Part shown: piece after piece, positions 17,808 to 26,379 of the stretch
Numbering within the stretch: the stretch's first letter is position 1
How the letters are laid out: every line of letters starts with the position of its first letter
Assembly: GCF_001718795.1 (NCBI RefSeq)
Contig: NZ_CP013438.1
Location: forward strand, 558,001 to 622,000
Direction of reading: 5' to 3'
DNA from: Burkholderia latens
Lineage (GTDB): Bacteria; Pseudomonadota; Gammaproteobacteria; Burkholderiales; Burkholderiaceae
DNA length: 64,000 bases
Notes under the pieces: model-generated
What the model saw: the letters and a program-made list of their open reading frames with translations, nothing else
The model's database searches: none
Told to the model about the DNA's origin: nothing
Made by a program: the position numbers and the translations under genes

Positions 17808-18731
17808 TCACGCCGGCAGCGCTTCCTCGTCCTTTTTCCGCGCATCGCCGTTCGGCAGCAGCTGGCATGCCAGCAGGCCGGCCAGCATCAGCGCGCAGCC
17901 GATCAGCGCACGCAGCGTGAGCGTCTCGCCGAGCGCGGCCCACCCCGCGATTGCCGCGAACACGCCTTCCATGCTGAAGATCACCGCCGCATGCGCGGGC
18001 GCCGCATCGCGCTGCGCGACGACCTGCAGCGTATAGCCGACGCCGACCGACAGCAGCCCGCCGTACAGCAGCGTCGGCAGCGCGCGCTTCAGCATCGCAA
18101 CGCCGACCGGCTCGAGCGCGACGGCGGCCGCAACGCACAGCACGCCGCACGCGACGAACTGCAGGAACGCGAGCACGAGCGGATCGTGCCGCTTCGCGAA
18201 ATAGCCGACCGCCATCACGTGCGCGGCGATGATCACGGCGCCCGCGAGCTGGAACCAGTCGCCGTAGAGCACCGAGAAATGCTCGTCGATGCTGAGGAAG
18301 TACAGGCCGATCGCCGCGAGCAGCGCACCGAACCACGTGCGGGCGCCGATCCGGTGACGCACGAACACGCCCATCAGCGGCACGATCACGACATAAAGCG
18401 AGCTGATGAAGCCCGCGTTCGCGACCCGTGTGTACTGCAGCCCGAACTGCTGCAGCGAGATCGACACGGCGAGCAGCCCGCCGAGCGCGAGGCCCGGCGC
18501 GAGCAGCGCCGGCTCGCGGCGAATCGCCGCGACTTGCGCGCGCGAGGCAGCGTTCAGCGTCAGCAGCGGAATCAGCACCAGTGCGCCGAGCAGGAAGCGC
18601 AATCCGGTGAACATGAACGGCCCGATCACGTCGAGGCTCAACCGTTGCGCGACGAACGCCGAGCCCCAGATCGCGGCGGCGGCGAGCATCAGCAGGTTGG
18701 CGCGGAGGTGCTTGCGGGCATCGGACTTCAT
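17808..18731 (-). CDS. DMT-superfamily (EamA) transporter
   Basis: A 307-residue inner-membrane protein with ten hydrophobic helices in two EamA repeats. Repeat 1 opens with LLMLAAAAIWGSAFVAQRL and holds LRFLLGALVLIPLL; repeat 2 opens with YGDWFQLAGAVIIAAHVMAVGYF and ends in AALGETLTLRALIGCALMLAGLLACQL. Such proteins export amino acids, metabolites or drugs; the substrate cannot be read here. It starts 42 bases from the LysR stop on the same strand and is followed by the kinase-like gene, whose likely promoter lies around this gene's stop codon. Confidence 0.88.
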   Translation of the reverse strand: MKSDARKHLRANLLMLAAAAIWGSAFVAQRLSLDVIGPFMFTGLRFLLGALVLIPLLTLNAASRAQVAAIRREPALLAPGLALGGLLAVSISLQQFGLQYTRVANAGFISSLYVVIVPLMGVFVRHRIGARTWFGALLAAIGLYFLSIDEHFSVLYGDWFQLAGAVIIAAHVMAVGYFAKRHDPLVLAFLQFVACGVLCVAAAVALEPVGVAMLKRALPTLLYGGLLSVGVGYTLQVVAQRDAAPAHAAVIFSMEGVFAAIAGWAALGETLTLRALIGCALMLAGLLACQLLPNGDARKKDEEALPA

Positions 18732-18773
18732 CGGAATTCGTCAGGGGATTGGCGGGCGGCGAAACCGCCTAGT

Positions 18774-19631
18774 TTACGCCGAGATTGCAAGGCTGTCGGA
18801 AAACCTTCGAAGTGCCGCCGCCGCACGGGCGTCGCGCACGCGCGAATACAGCACGACCTGCGAATGCGGCAGCGGCGGCAGCCCGAATCTCGCGCCGACG
18901 TCGACCAGCGTGCGCGGCGCGACACGCCGCGCGAGCGGGCAGACGGCGAGCCCTGCGGCCGCGGCGGCCGTGACCGCCGCGACGCCGCCGCCCGTGAACC
19001 GCTCGCGCCACGGCAGTCCCGCATGCTCGAGCGCGCGCAGCGCGGCGGCCCGCACGCCGCACGGCCCGGCCAGCACCGCCAGCGGTAGCGGTTCGCCCGC
19101 GCGCGGCGCCCAGTCGGGCGCGGCAAGCCACGCGAGCGGTTCGGTAAACAGCAGCGTGCCGTCGTCGCGCGGCGGATCCTCGCCGGGCTCGTGCCGCACG
19201 ATCGCTGCGTCCAGCCGCCGCTCGTCGTATTGCGCGAGCAGGTTTGCCGACGTCCCCAGGTGCATTTCCAGTGACAGCCCCGGATCCTGCCGGTGCAGGC
19301 TCGTCAGTACCGCCGGCAGGTCCGGCACCGCGACGTGCTCGCTGACGCCGAGCGACAGCCGATGCGAGCCGGCCGAAATCGCGCCGAGCGCCCGATCGTG
19401 CGCGTCGAGCAGCGCGCGGGCGGCCGGCAGGAAGTTCTCGCCGTCGGCCGCCAGCTTGACGACGCGCGGCGTGCGGTCGAGCAGCGGCTTGCCGAGGTGT
19501 GCCTCGAGCCGCTTCAGCTTCAGGCTGACGGCCGACTGCGTGGTGCCGAGCGCGTCGGCGGCGCGCGTGAAACTCGCGAGATCGGCGACCAGCACGAACG
19601 CGCGGACGGCATCGAGATCGAGGACTTTCAT
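18774..19631 (-). CDS. LysR-family transcriptional regulator
   Basis: A 285-residue LysR protein. Residues 1-60 are the winged helix-turn-helix (LDLDAVRAFVLVADLASFTRAADALGTTQSAVSLKLKRLE); the remainder is the two-lobed effector domain. The ATG at 19631 is preferred over 19673 because it begins right at the conserved M-x-x-L-D-L pattern. It diverges from the tautomerase gene over a 110-base AT-rich spacer, the usual arrangement for a LysR protein and its target, so it probably controls that gene. Effector unknown. Confidence 0.9.
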   Translation of the reverse strand: MKVLDLDAVRAFVLVADLASFTRAADALGTTQSAVSLKLKRLEAHLGKPLLDRTPRVVKLAADGENFLPAARALLDAHDRALGAISAGSHRLSLGVSEHVAVPDLPAVLTSLHRQDPGLSLEMHLGTSANLLAQYDERRLDAAIVRHEPGEDPPRDDGTLLFTEPLAWLAAPDWAPRAGEPLPLAVLAGPCGVRAAALRALEHAGLPWRERFTGGGVAAVTAAAAAGLAVCPLARRVAPRTLVDVGARFGLPPLPHSQVVLYSRVRDARAAAALRRFSDSLAISA

Positions 19632-19741
19632 TTCTGATGTAAATGGATGAAATATCGATAGATGACTGTTCATTATAGTTATCCGTGTCTAACCTGACGT
19701 GGCGTTTTTCGAATGTCAACGTCACCGAAAGGAGCAGGATC
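19632..19741. promoter_or_regulatory. LysR/tautomerase divergent promoter region
   Basis: 110 bases, clearly AT-richer than the genes on either side, especially 19640-19685. The segment starting GATAGATGACTG and ending TAGTTATC (about 19658-19683) has dyad ends GATA/TATC and could hold the LysR site. AAAGGAG ahead of 19742 is the tautomerase ribosome site. Exact promoter elements are not clear. Confidence 0.4.
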
Positions 19742-20125
19742 ATGCCGTTCACCCGTATTGCAGTACGCGAAGGCAAACCGGCCGCTTACCGCGCGGCGCT
19801 CGTCGACGGCGTGCATCGCGCGCTGATGCACACGTTCAACGTGCCCGAAGACGACATCTTCATGGTCGTGACCGAGCACACGGCCGAGAACTTCTTCTTC
19901 GGCCGCCATTACCTCGACATCGAGCGCAGCGACGATCTCGTGATGATCCAGATCACCGCGAACAACACGCGCACGCTCGAGCAGAAGAAGGCGCTGTACC
20001 GGACGATCGCGGAGAACCTTGCCGCGCAGCCGGGCGTGCGGCCGGAGGACGTATTCATCAGCCTGGTCGAAGTGCTGAAGGATGACTGGTCGTTCGGCAA
20101 CGGCATCGCGCAGTACGCCCTCTGA
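19742..20125 (+). CDS. Tautomerase-family protein
   Basis: A 127-residue protein of the 4-oxalocrotonate-tautomerase superfamily, longer than the 60-residue minimal unit and resembling a fused two-unit form. The catalytic N-terminal proline is present as Pro2 (MPFTRIAVREGK), exposed after Met removal. The C-terminal half has MIQITANNTRTLEQKKALYRTIAENL and RPEDVFISLVEVLKDDWSFGNG, typical of this subgroup. The ATG at 19742 is required to place the proline and follows AAAGGAG. Likely acts on an enol or keto acid, induced through the divergent LysR protein. Substrate unknown. Confidence 0.9.
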   Translation: MPFTRIAVREGKPAAYRAALVDGVHRALMHTFNVPEDDIFMVVTEHTAENFFFGRHYLDIERSDDLVMIQITANNTRTLEQKKALYRTIAENLAAQPGVRPEDVFISLVEVLKDDWSFGNGIAQYAL

Positions 20126-20263
20126 CACGTCGTTTGATCTGCGACGCCGCGGCGGGGCCGGATCGCGTCACGCGCCCGTATGCGCCGTGTACTATGGAAG
20201 CTGCTTCACTGTCGACGCCGGCGCGCACGATGCGTCGGCGCTTGTTCATGTGCGGGAGCCTCC

Positions 20264-21880
20264 ATGTCGCGTGTGCTGGAAATCGTGTTGTGCCTGTCGC
20301 TCGAAGGTTGGCCGGTGAAGGCGGGGAGCCGGGCCCGCGGCGACCAGCGCGACTTCGGCGCCGAGCTTGTCCGCGCGTGGCGGATCTGTCCGCAGGTGCG
20401 GATGCGGCGCGGCCACGAGCGCGTAACGATCGAGCCGTGCCAGATCGAGGAAGCCGAGCGGAGCGCCGGCGAAAGCTGGTGGACGTGGGTCGAGTCGAAT
20501 GCGCACGGGCGGCGGGTGGTCGCGTCGCGCACGAAGGCGTTCGCGCCCGGCGTCGTGGCGCGCGAACGGTTCGACGCCGAACATGCGGGCATCGTCGTGG
20601 CCGCGCCGGCGCGCGGCACATCCACCGAAGCGGAGCAGGACGAGGAGGCCAGCGGCGGCGCTGAGCGCGGCGATGAAGCCGCGGTTGCCGCGTCGACTGT
20701 GCCGGCGCCGCTGCGGCTCGTCAGCGAGCGGCGGCGCGGGCGATGGGCGGACGATAGCGGCGTGGTGGTCGAGATGACGCTCGACGACGTCACGCTGGAC
20801 GGCGGAGCCGACGCGCCGCGCCGACATGTCGAATTGCGGCTTGCGGCGCCCGACTGGGACACCGTCGCCGCGCGCACGGCCGCGTTGCGCGCGCTGTTCG
20901 CCGCCGCGCGCGAACTAAGCGGCGCATGGCCCGCGTTCGTGCAGCTGGCCAGCGTGATCGACCGCGCGTGCGCGGGCGACCCTGCGGTGGCCGGGCCCGT
21001 GAAGGCGCAACTCGTCGATCTGACTGGCATCCGCACGCAGCGGGCCGCGCTGTTCGCGCTGTCCGCCGATATCGCCGCGCAATGGCTCGGCAATGAAGCA
21101 GGGGTGCTCGAGCGCGACGATCCCGAATTCGTGCACCAGATGCGCGTCGCGCTGCGCCGGCTGCGCACACTGATGCGTTTCTTTCCGCGCTTCGCGGACG
21201 ATCGATGGAAGGACACGTTCGGCGCCGATCTGCGCTGGCTCGCGTCGTTGCTCGGCACGGTGCGCGACTGGGACGTGTTCTCGACCGAGAGCCTGCCCGG
21301 CCTGATCGCGGCCGATGGCGGCAGTGCCGACTGGAACGGCACGCTCGACGCGGCGCGCGCGCAGGCGACGGCCGCGCGCGTCGAACTGCGCCAGGCGCTG
21401 CATTCGGCGCGCTATGCGCGGCTGACGCTCGGCTGGCTCGAATGGCTGAGCATGCTTGCACTGCCGGACACGGACGACGCCGACGCGCCGCCGCTGCGGC
21501 GTCATGCGACCAAGCGCGTGCGGCGTCTGTTCGGTCATCTGTATGCATCGCCGTCGCTCACGTCGCTCGATACGGCCGCACGCCACCGCGTGCGGATCGA
21601 AGCGAAGCGGCTGCGCTACGCGCTGGAATTCTTTGCGTCGCTGGCGTCGCGGCGCACACGCACCGAAACCGTCAAGACGCTCGCGCGCGTGCAAAGCGTG
21701 CTCGGCGAAGCGAACGACGCGATCGTCGCGCTGCATCGTCTCGAGCAACTGGCGGCGCCCGCGTATCAAGTCGGCTTCGTGCGCGGCTACGGCGCCGCGC
21801 TCGAGCAGCGCGCGGCGCGCGACGCCGAGGCGCTGCTGGCGAGCCTGCGTCCGCCGAAGCTCGATGCCAAGCCGCGTTGA
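20264..21880 (+). CDS. CHAD-domain protein with degenerate CYTH-like N-terminus
   Basis: A 538-residue protein. The C-terminal 300 residues form the helical CHAD domain with both conserved histidine-basic repeats: HQMRVALRRLRTLMRFF (from about residue 290) and HRVRIEAKRLRYALEFF (from about 441). CHAD domains bind polyphosphate and localise to polyphosphate granules. The N-terminus starts with EIVLCLSL, recalling the E-I-E-L-K-L start of CYTH triphosphatase domains, but the Glu/Lys metal and phosphate residues are largely gone. A low-complexity acidic and Ala-rich stretch separates the two parts. The ATG at 20264 follows GGGAG. Likely a polyphosphate-binding, non-catalytic protein. Confidence 0.82.
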   Translation: MSRVLEIVLCLSLEGWPVKAGSRARGDQRDFGAELVRAWRICPQVRMRRGHERVTIEPCQIEEAERSAGESWWTWVESNAHGRRVVASRTKAFAPGVVARERFDAEHAGIVVAAPARGTSTEAEQDEEASGGAERGDEAAVAASTVPAPLRLVSERRRGRWADDSGVVVEMTLDDVTLDGGADAPRRHVELRLAAPDWDTVAARTAALRALFAAARELSGAWPAFVQLASVIDRACAGDPAVAGPVKAQLVDLTGIRTQRAALFALSADIAAQWLGNEAGVLERDDPEFVHQMRVALRRLRTLMRFFPRFADDRWKDTFGADLRWLASLLGTVRDWDVFSTESLPGLIAADGGSADWNGTLDAARAQATAARVELRQALHSARYARLTLGWLEWLSMLALPDTDDADAPPLRRHATKRVRRLFGHLYASPSLTSLDTAARHRVRIEAKRLRYALEFFASLASRRTRTETVKTLARVQSVLGEANDAIVALHRLEQLAAPAYQVGFVRGYGAALEQRAARDAEALLASLRPPKLDAKPR

Positions 21881-21926
21881 GCGGCGCGCTCACTATAATG
21901 GCCTCCCGTTTTCTTCGGATTGACCG

Positions 21927-22766
21927 ATGACCGACGCGTCGCCTCTTTCTTCCCCGGCCGCACCGCTCGAACTTGGCGGCGAACTGTGGTTGCGCGCAGG
22001 CGAGCAGACGCTCGGCGGCGCCACACGCATCGCACTGCTCGCGGCGATCGGCGAGACCGGTTCGATCACGCGCGCGGCGAAGGCCGTCGGCCTCAGCTAC
22101 AAGGCTGCATGGGATGCGATCGATACGATGAACAACCTGGCCGGCGAGCCGCTCGTCATGCGGTCGACCGGCGGCAAGGGCGGCGGCGGTACGACGCTGA
22201 CGCCGCGCGCGATGTCGCTGATCGCCGCGTTTCGCGCGATCGAGCGCGAGCATCGCCGTTTCATCGACGCCGCGAGCGCGGCCGTGTCCGGTTTCGACGT
22301 CGACTGGGCGCTGATCGGCCGGATCGGGATGAAGACGAGCGCGCGCAACCAGTTGTTCGGCAAGGTCGAGTCGATCGTGCGCGGCACGGTGAACGACGAG
22401 GTGACGCTCGTGCTGCCCGGCGGCCAGGCGATCGTCGCGGTTCTCACGCACGAGAGCGCCGACGCGCTCGGCCTGCAGCCGGGCGCCGCCGCGTGCGCGC
22501 TCGTGAAGGCGTCGTGGGTCGTGCTGGCGGTCGACGACGACGGCGAAGCGACGTTGAAGGTGTCGGCACGCAACCAGTTGCGCGGGACCGTCGACACCGT
22601 TGCAGCGGGTGCGGTGAACAGCGAGGTGACGCTTGCGCTGGACGGCGGCGGCACACTCACCGCCGTGGTTACGAACGACAGTGTCCGTGCGTTGCAGCTC
22701 GACGCCGGGCGGCGTGCGATCGCGTTGTTCAAGGCATCGAGCGTGATTCTTGCGGTGACGGGCTGA
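21927..22766 (+). CDS. modE: Molybdate-responsive regulator ModE
   Basis: A 279-residue ModE. Residues about 15-120 are the winged helix DNA-binding domain (ALLAAIGETGSITRAAKAVGLSYKAAWDAI, then the Gly-rich G-G-K-G-G-G-G-T-T-L-T wing). Two tandem TOBE/Mop molybdate-binding repeats follow (TSARNQLFGKV from about 133, and VSARNQLRGTV from about 212, each ending with K-A-S-x-V-x-L-A-V). Full length for the family. On molybdate binding it should repress modABC; a matching operator lies before modA at 25332. The gene converges with modC. Confidence 0.95.
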   Translation: MTDASPLSSPAAPLELGGELWLRAGEQTLGGATRIALLAAIGETGSITRAAKAVGLSYKAAWDAIDTMNNLAGEPLVMRSTGGKGGGGTTLTPRAMSLIAAFRAIEREHRRFIDAASAAVSGFDVDWALIGRIGMKTSARNQLFGKVESIVRGTVNDEVTLVLPGGQAIVAVLTHESADALGLQPGAAACALVKASWVVLAVDDDGEATLKVSARNQLRGTVDTVAAGAVNSEVTLALDGGGTLTAVVTNDSVRALQLDAGRRAIALFKASSVILAVTG

Positions 22767-23000
22767 GCATGCGCTGCGGCGCGGCGGGCGCATGCCGAGA
22801 GCCGGAAGGCGGTCGAACGTCGAACGCCCAGCACCGTTGCACATCCGCGCACACGACGGCGAAACCGGTGTCTCCAACGTGCACGCGACGGCGGCCTCGC
22901 TTCCGCTTTCGGCCCGTTCCGGCTTATGCCGCCGACGCGGTTTCTGTCAGGCACCCGGCGTCCGCCGCGTCCGCCGCGACGGCACCGGCCCAGCACGCGC

Positions 23001-23702
23001 TCAGATGACGCGGCTTGGCCACTCCGCGTGTGGCGCCACGGCCTGCACGCGTCCTTCGCTCAACTGCACGACTTGATCGCCGAACGCGGCGACGTCGTCG
23101 GGGTCGTGCGAGATGAGCACCATCGGGATATCGAGTCTTGCCTGCAGTTCAGCGAGTTCGTGACGCATGCGCTGGCGCAGCGCGCCGTCGAGCGCCGCGA
23201 ACGGTTCGTCGAGCAACAGGATGCGCGGCTGCGCGACCAGCGCACGCGCAAGCGCGACACGCTGCTTCTGTCCGCCCGACAGCTGTGACGGGAATTGCCC
23301 GGCGAGCGTGTCGAGTTCGAACGCTTGCAGCCAGTAAGTGACTTCGGGCGCCGTCGTCTTCGCGCGTGGATTGCGCAGGCCGGACGTGAGCCCGAACGCG
23401 ATGTTCTGCCGAACGTTCAGATGCGGAAATAGCGCATAGTCCTGGAATAGATACGCGACGCGCCGCGCGCGGCTCGGCACGTCGATGCCGCGCGCGGCGT
23501 CGAACAGCGGCTCGCCGTTCAGCGTGATCGTGCCTTCGTCCGGCGACAGCAAACCGGCGATCGCCTGCAGCGTCATGCTCTTGCCCGCGCCGGACGGCCC
23601 GAACAGCACGACGCGCTGCGTGTTCGCCGTGAACGACACGTCGAGCGTGAAGCGGCGCTCGGCGTTCGAGTAGGTCTTGCGGATATCGACGGCGACGCTC
23701 AT
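23001..23702 (-). CDS. modC: Molybdate ABC transporter ATP-binding protein ModC (short form)
   Basis: A 233-residue ABC ATPase with Walker A GPSGAGKS, Q-loop FQDYALFPHL, signature LSGGQKQR, Walker B ILLLDEPFAALD and switch histidine LISHDPDD. Canonical ModC is about 350 residues with a C-terminal TOBE domain; here the protein stops right after the ATPase core, so molybdate sensing by the ATPase is absent. The ATG at 23702 is the last sensible start. It follows modB after a gap of about 112 bases in the molybdate operon. Assignment rests on context plus sequence type. Confidence 0.9.
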   Translation of the reverse strand: MSVAVDIRKTYSNAERRFTLDVSFTANTQRVVLFGPSGAGKSMTLQAIAGLLSPDEGTITLNGEPLFDAARGIDVPSRARRVAYLFQDYALFPHLNVRQNIAFGLTSGLRNPRAKTTAPEVTYWLQAFELDTLAGQFPSQLSGGQKQRVALARALVAQPRILLLDEPFAALDGALRQRMRHELAELQARLDIPMVLISHDPDDVAAFGDQVVQLSEGRVQAVAPHAEWPSRVI

Positions 23703-23814
23703 GCGGGCCTCCGTCGCGCGGCACGGCCTGGGCGCAAAACCGCGCGGGATGCGCGGGCGCACTTTGCCGTGACGGGCGCGGCGCGATGACGCGGCTCGCG
23801 ATGCGTTGCGCGCG

Positions 23815-24495
23815 TCATGTCGGCTGACTCCGTCCGGCGCGCGCCGGCACGAGCCAGCCGGTCGCGAGCAGCACGAGCACGCACGTGATCGACGTGACGA
23901 GCACCAGGAAGTTGGCCGTGGCGTCGTCGCCGGCCTGCACCGCCGCGTAGATCGCGACCGATAGCGTTTGCGTGCGGCCGGGCAGATTGCCGGCGATCAT
24001 CAGCGTCGCGCCGAATTCGCCGAGCGCGCGTGCGAACGCGAGCAGCGCGCCGGCCAGAATGCCGCGTGCGGCGAGCGGCAGCGTCACACGGAAGAACACC
24101 GCGGCTTCGCCGAGTCCGAGCGTGCGGGCCGCGCGCTCCAGATGCGGATCGACGCTCTCGAACGCAGTGCGCGCCGATTTCAGGATCAGCGGGAACGCGA
24201 CGACCATCGACGCGATCACCGCGCCTTGCCACGTGAAGACGAGCTCGATGCCAAGCCGGTCGAGCCATGCGCCGAATACGCCGCGCCGGCCGAGCAGCAC
24301 GAGCAGGTAATAGCCGAGCACCGTCGGCGGCAGCACGAGCGGCAGCGTCAGCAACGCATCCACCACGTCGCGCATCGGCGAGCGCCAGCGCGCGAGCACG
24401 AACGCGGCCGCGACCCCGAGCACGACGTCGAGCGCGGTCGCCCAGCCCGCAACTTTCAGCGACAGCAGCAGCGGTACCCACGCGTCCTGCATCAT
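23815..24495 (-). CDS. modB: Molybdate ABC transporter permease ModB
   Basis: A 226-residue permease with five to six helices. The ABC-coupling EAA loop is visible as ERAARTLGLGEAAVFFRVTLPLAARGILAGALL, followed by FARALGEFGATLMIAGN, the classic ModB/CysT signature. TLPLVLPPTVLGYYLLVLLGRRG matches the molybdate branch. Two adjacent ATGs (24495, 24492) can start it; the upstream modA stop is eight bases away, so the genes are tightly coupled. It should form the membrane channel with ModC as motor. Confidence 0.94.
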   Translation of the reverse strand: MMQDAWVPLLLSLKVAGWATALDVVLGVAAAFVLARWRSPMRDVVDALLTLPLVLPPTVLGYYLLVLLGRRGVFGAWLDRLGIELVFTWQGAVIASMVVAFPLILKSARTAFESVDPHLERAARTLGLGEAAVFFRVTLPLAARGILAGALLAFARALGEFGATLMIAGNLPGRTQTLSVAIYAAVQAGDDATANFLVLVTSITCVLVLLATGWLVPARAGRSQPT

Positions 24496-24502
24496 TACGT
24501 GC

Positions 24503-25300
24503 TCACTTGCCCGCGGGCTTGAAGCCGAACGTCGACAGCACCGCTTGCCCCTGCGGCGACGCGACGAAATCGATGAACGACTGCGCCTGTGCGGCATGGC
24601 GGCTGTCCTTGACGACCGCGATCGGGTAGGTGATGGGCGTCTGCGTCGGCACGGTCAGCGCGACCTTCACGCGGCCCGGCATGATCGCGGCGTCCGTGCC
24701 GAACACGAAGCCCGCGTCGACTTCGCCGCGCGCGACGTAATCGAGGCTCTGGCGCACGTTGGCGGCCAGCACGCCCTTCGCGCTGACCGCGTCCCACACG
24801 CCCGCCGCGCGCAGCGCACCTTCCGTGTAGCGGCCGACCGGCACCGACGCCGGGTCGCCATACGCGACGCGCTTCACGCCGGGTGCCGTCAGGTCGTTGA
24901 GCGACGCCGGTGCGGCCGCATGGCCGTCCGCCGGAACGATCAGCACGAGCGAGTTCGCGGCGAAATCGCGGCGCGTGCCGGGCACGACGACCTTATCGGC
25001 GACCGCGCGATCCATCGCCTTCTGGTCGGCCGACGCGAACACGTCGGCCGGCGCGCCCTTGGCGATCTGCTGCATCAACACGTCCGACGCGCCGAAGTTG
25101 AACAGCACCTTGGTATCCGGGTGCTGCTTCTGATAAGCATCGCCGACCGCCTTGAACGCGTTGGTCAGACTCGCGGCCGCCGACACGACCAGTTCGTCGG
25201 CGGCGCAAGCCGGAGCGCTGAACGCGAATCCGGCGGCGAGTGCGGCGAGCGGCATCAAACGGAGCAGGGTGCGGCGAAGCGGGCGTGCGGTCGAGCGCAT
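24503..25300 (-). CDS. modA: Molybdate-binding periplasmic protein ModA
   Basis: A 265-residue secreted binding protein. Signal peptide residues 1-33 end at APACAADE. The mature start ELVVSAAASLTNAFKAVG and NFGASDVLMQQIAKGAPADVFASADQKAMD are diagnostic of ModA: the serines in these two loops bind the oxyanion. Further matches are GDPASVPVGRYTEGAL and GEVDAGFVFGTDA. The ATG at 25300 gives a normal signal peptide; the in-frame extension to 25372 runs through the ModE-type operator. First gene of modABC, repressed in all likelihood by ModE. Confidence 0.96.
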   Translation of the reverse strand: MRSTARPLRRTLLRLMPLAALAAGFAFSAPACAADELVVSAAASLTNAFKAVGDAYQKQHPDTKVLFNFGASDVLMQQIAKGAPADVFASADQKAMDRAVADKVVVPGTRRDFAANSLVLIVPADGHAAAPASLNDLTAPGVKRVAYGDPASVPVGRYTEGALRAAGVWDAVSAKGVLAANVRQSLDYVARGEVDAGFVFGTDAAIMPGRVKVALTVPTQTPITYPIAVVKDSRHAAQAQSFIDFVASPQGQAVLSTFGFKPAGK

Positions 25301-25331
25301 GGTCGTCGTTGGAATGGTCGAAAACCGTAAT

Positions 25332-25355
25332 CGTAATATAGCGCGGGTTATAACG
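25332..25355. promoter_or_regulatory. ModE-type operator upstream of modA
   Basis: On the minus strand this reads CGTTATAA, seven bases, then TATATTACG, an imperfect dyad matching the known ModE half-site pattern (CGTTATAT / ATATAACG). It lies 32-55 bases upstream of the modA start, where it would cover the promoter. modE itself is 2.5 kb away in the same locus. Confidence 0.75.
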
Positions 25356-25434
25356 CTCGACATACCGCTCATGCGGCGCTGAGCATGGAACCTTCAGACG
25401 TGACCGGCGGCCGGAATGACGGGCGTGACGCTCG

Positions 25435-26133
25435 TCACGCGTGCAGCAGCGGCGCCGGCGAGCCGGTGCGGTGCAGCGACGACGGCTGCGAGGCCGGCCG
25501 GTAGTTCGGATTGGCTTTCCATCGGGCGCGCACGAATGGCCGCTCGTGCCCCGACAGTTCCAGCGCGACCCGCGTGACCCAGCGGTGCGACGGCACCGTG
25601 ATGCCATGCAGCGCGACGGTGACGAGCGCGAGACTCACGACGACCGCCGGCACCGACCAGCGGTGCGGCACCGCGTGCCACGAGCCGGCGATGAACGCGA
25701 GCGCGGCGATCGCGCCGACGATGCAGCCGGTGATCGATTCGGACGGCGAATGCGCGTCGAGCGCGACGCGCGACACACCGACCGCGACGCCGGCCGCGAG
25801 GCCGAGCGCGATGCCGGCGATCCGCACCGGCGTGCGCGTGCGGATGAGTGCGAGGAAGATCGCCACCGGGTAGACCGACGTCGACAGCATCGCGTGGCCG
25901 CTGAATCCGGTGAAGTCCCACGCGCGGATGCCGATGCCCCAGCCGAGGAATGCGATCTTCGTGAGCGCGACGACGGCGATCGCGGCCGCGAGCACGCCGA
26001 GCCATGCGGCGGCGCGTTGCCACGAGTAGCCGAGCGCGAGCCACACGGCGATGGTGATCGCGAGCGGCAACGTCAGGCCGGCGCCACCGAACGCGGTGAT
26101 CGTGATCCACAGATGAGAGGACAGGTCGAACAT
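25435..26133 (-). CDS. PAP2-family membrane phosphatase
   Basis: A 232-residue inner-membrane protein with about six helices. Two of the three PAP2 motifs are clear: GFSGHAMLSTSV (motif 2, S-G-H) and SRVALDAHSPSE (motif 3, S-R-x-x-x-x-x-H-x-x-x-E; the last residue is Glu rather than the usual Asp). The K-x6-R-P motif 1 is not obvious. Likely removes phosphate from a lipid or isoprenoid pyrophosphate at the outer face of the inner membrane. A possible -10 element TATACT lies on this strand at 26224-26229. Lies upstream of modABC on the same strand. Confidence 0.8.
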   Translation of the reverse strand: MFDLSSHLWITITAFGGAGLTLPLAITIAVWLALGYSWQRAAAWLGVLAAAIAVVALTKIAFLGWGIGIRAWDFTGFSGHAMLSTSVYPVAIFLALIRTRTPVRIAGIALGLAAGVAVGVSRVALDAHSPSESITGCIVGAIAALAFIAGSWHAVPHRWSVPAVVVSLALVTVALHGITVPSHRWVTRVALELSGHERPFVRARWKANPNYRPASQPSSLHRTGSPAPLLHA

Positions 26134-26308
26134 CGGGAGGGAACGGGCAGAGGCGGGACGGATGCTTAAATCAACGCGCGAGCCGCGAAGAACGACTACA
26201 ACGGATACAAGCGGTTAAACCGCAGTATAGCGCCGCGCCCGATCGAAGCCCGTTTTTACGGGACGCGGAACTATCCGTATGCAGGAAAAATCCCAGAAAC
26301 AGTGTTAT

Positions 26309-26338
26309 GGTGCATTGCACAAAGATGAACGATGCACC
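26309..26338. promoter_or_regulatory. Nested inverted repeats before the PHB-depolymerase-like gene
   Basis: GTGCATTGCAC (26310-26320) is a perfect 11-base palindrome, and GGTGCAT (26309-26315) also pairs with ATGCACC (26332-26338). It sits 42-71 bases before the start codon. TGC-rich repeats of this kind are bound by PhaR-type regulators of polyhydroxyalkanoate genes; the link is inferred from the sequence and from the enzyme family. Confidence 0.4.
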
Positions 26339-26379
26339 GTGAGTCGCACCCCTATTTTTCCTGACTGCGAGCCCGATCG

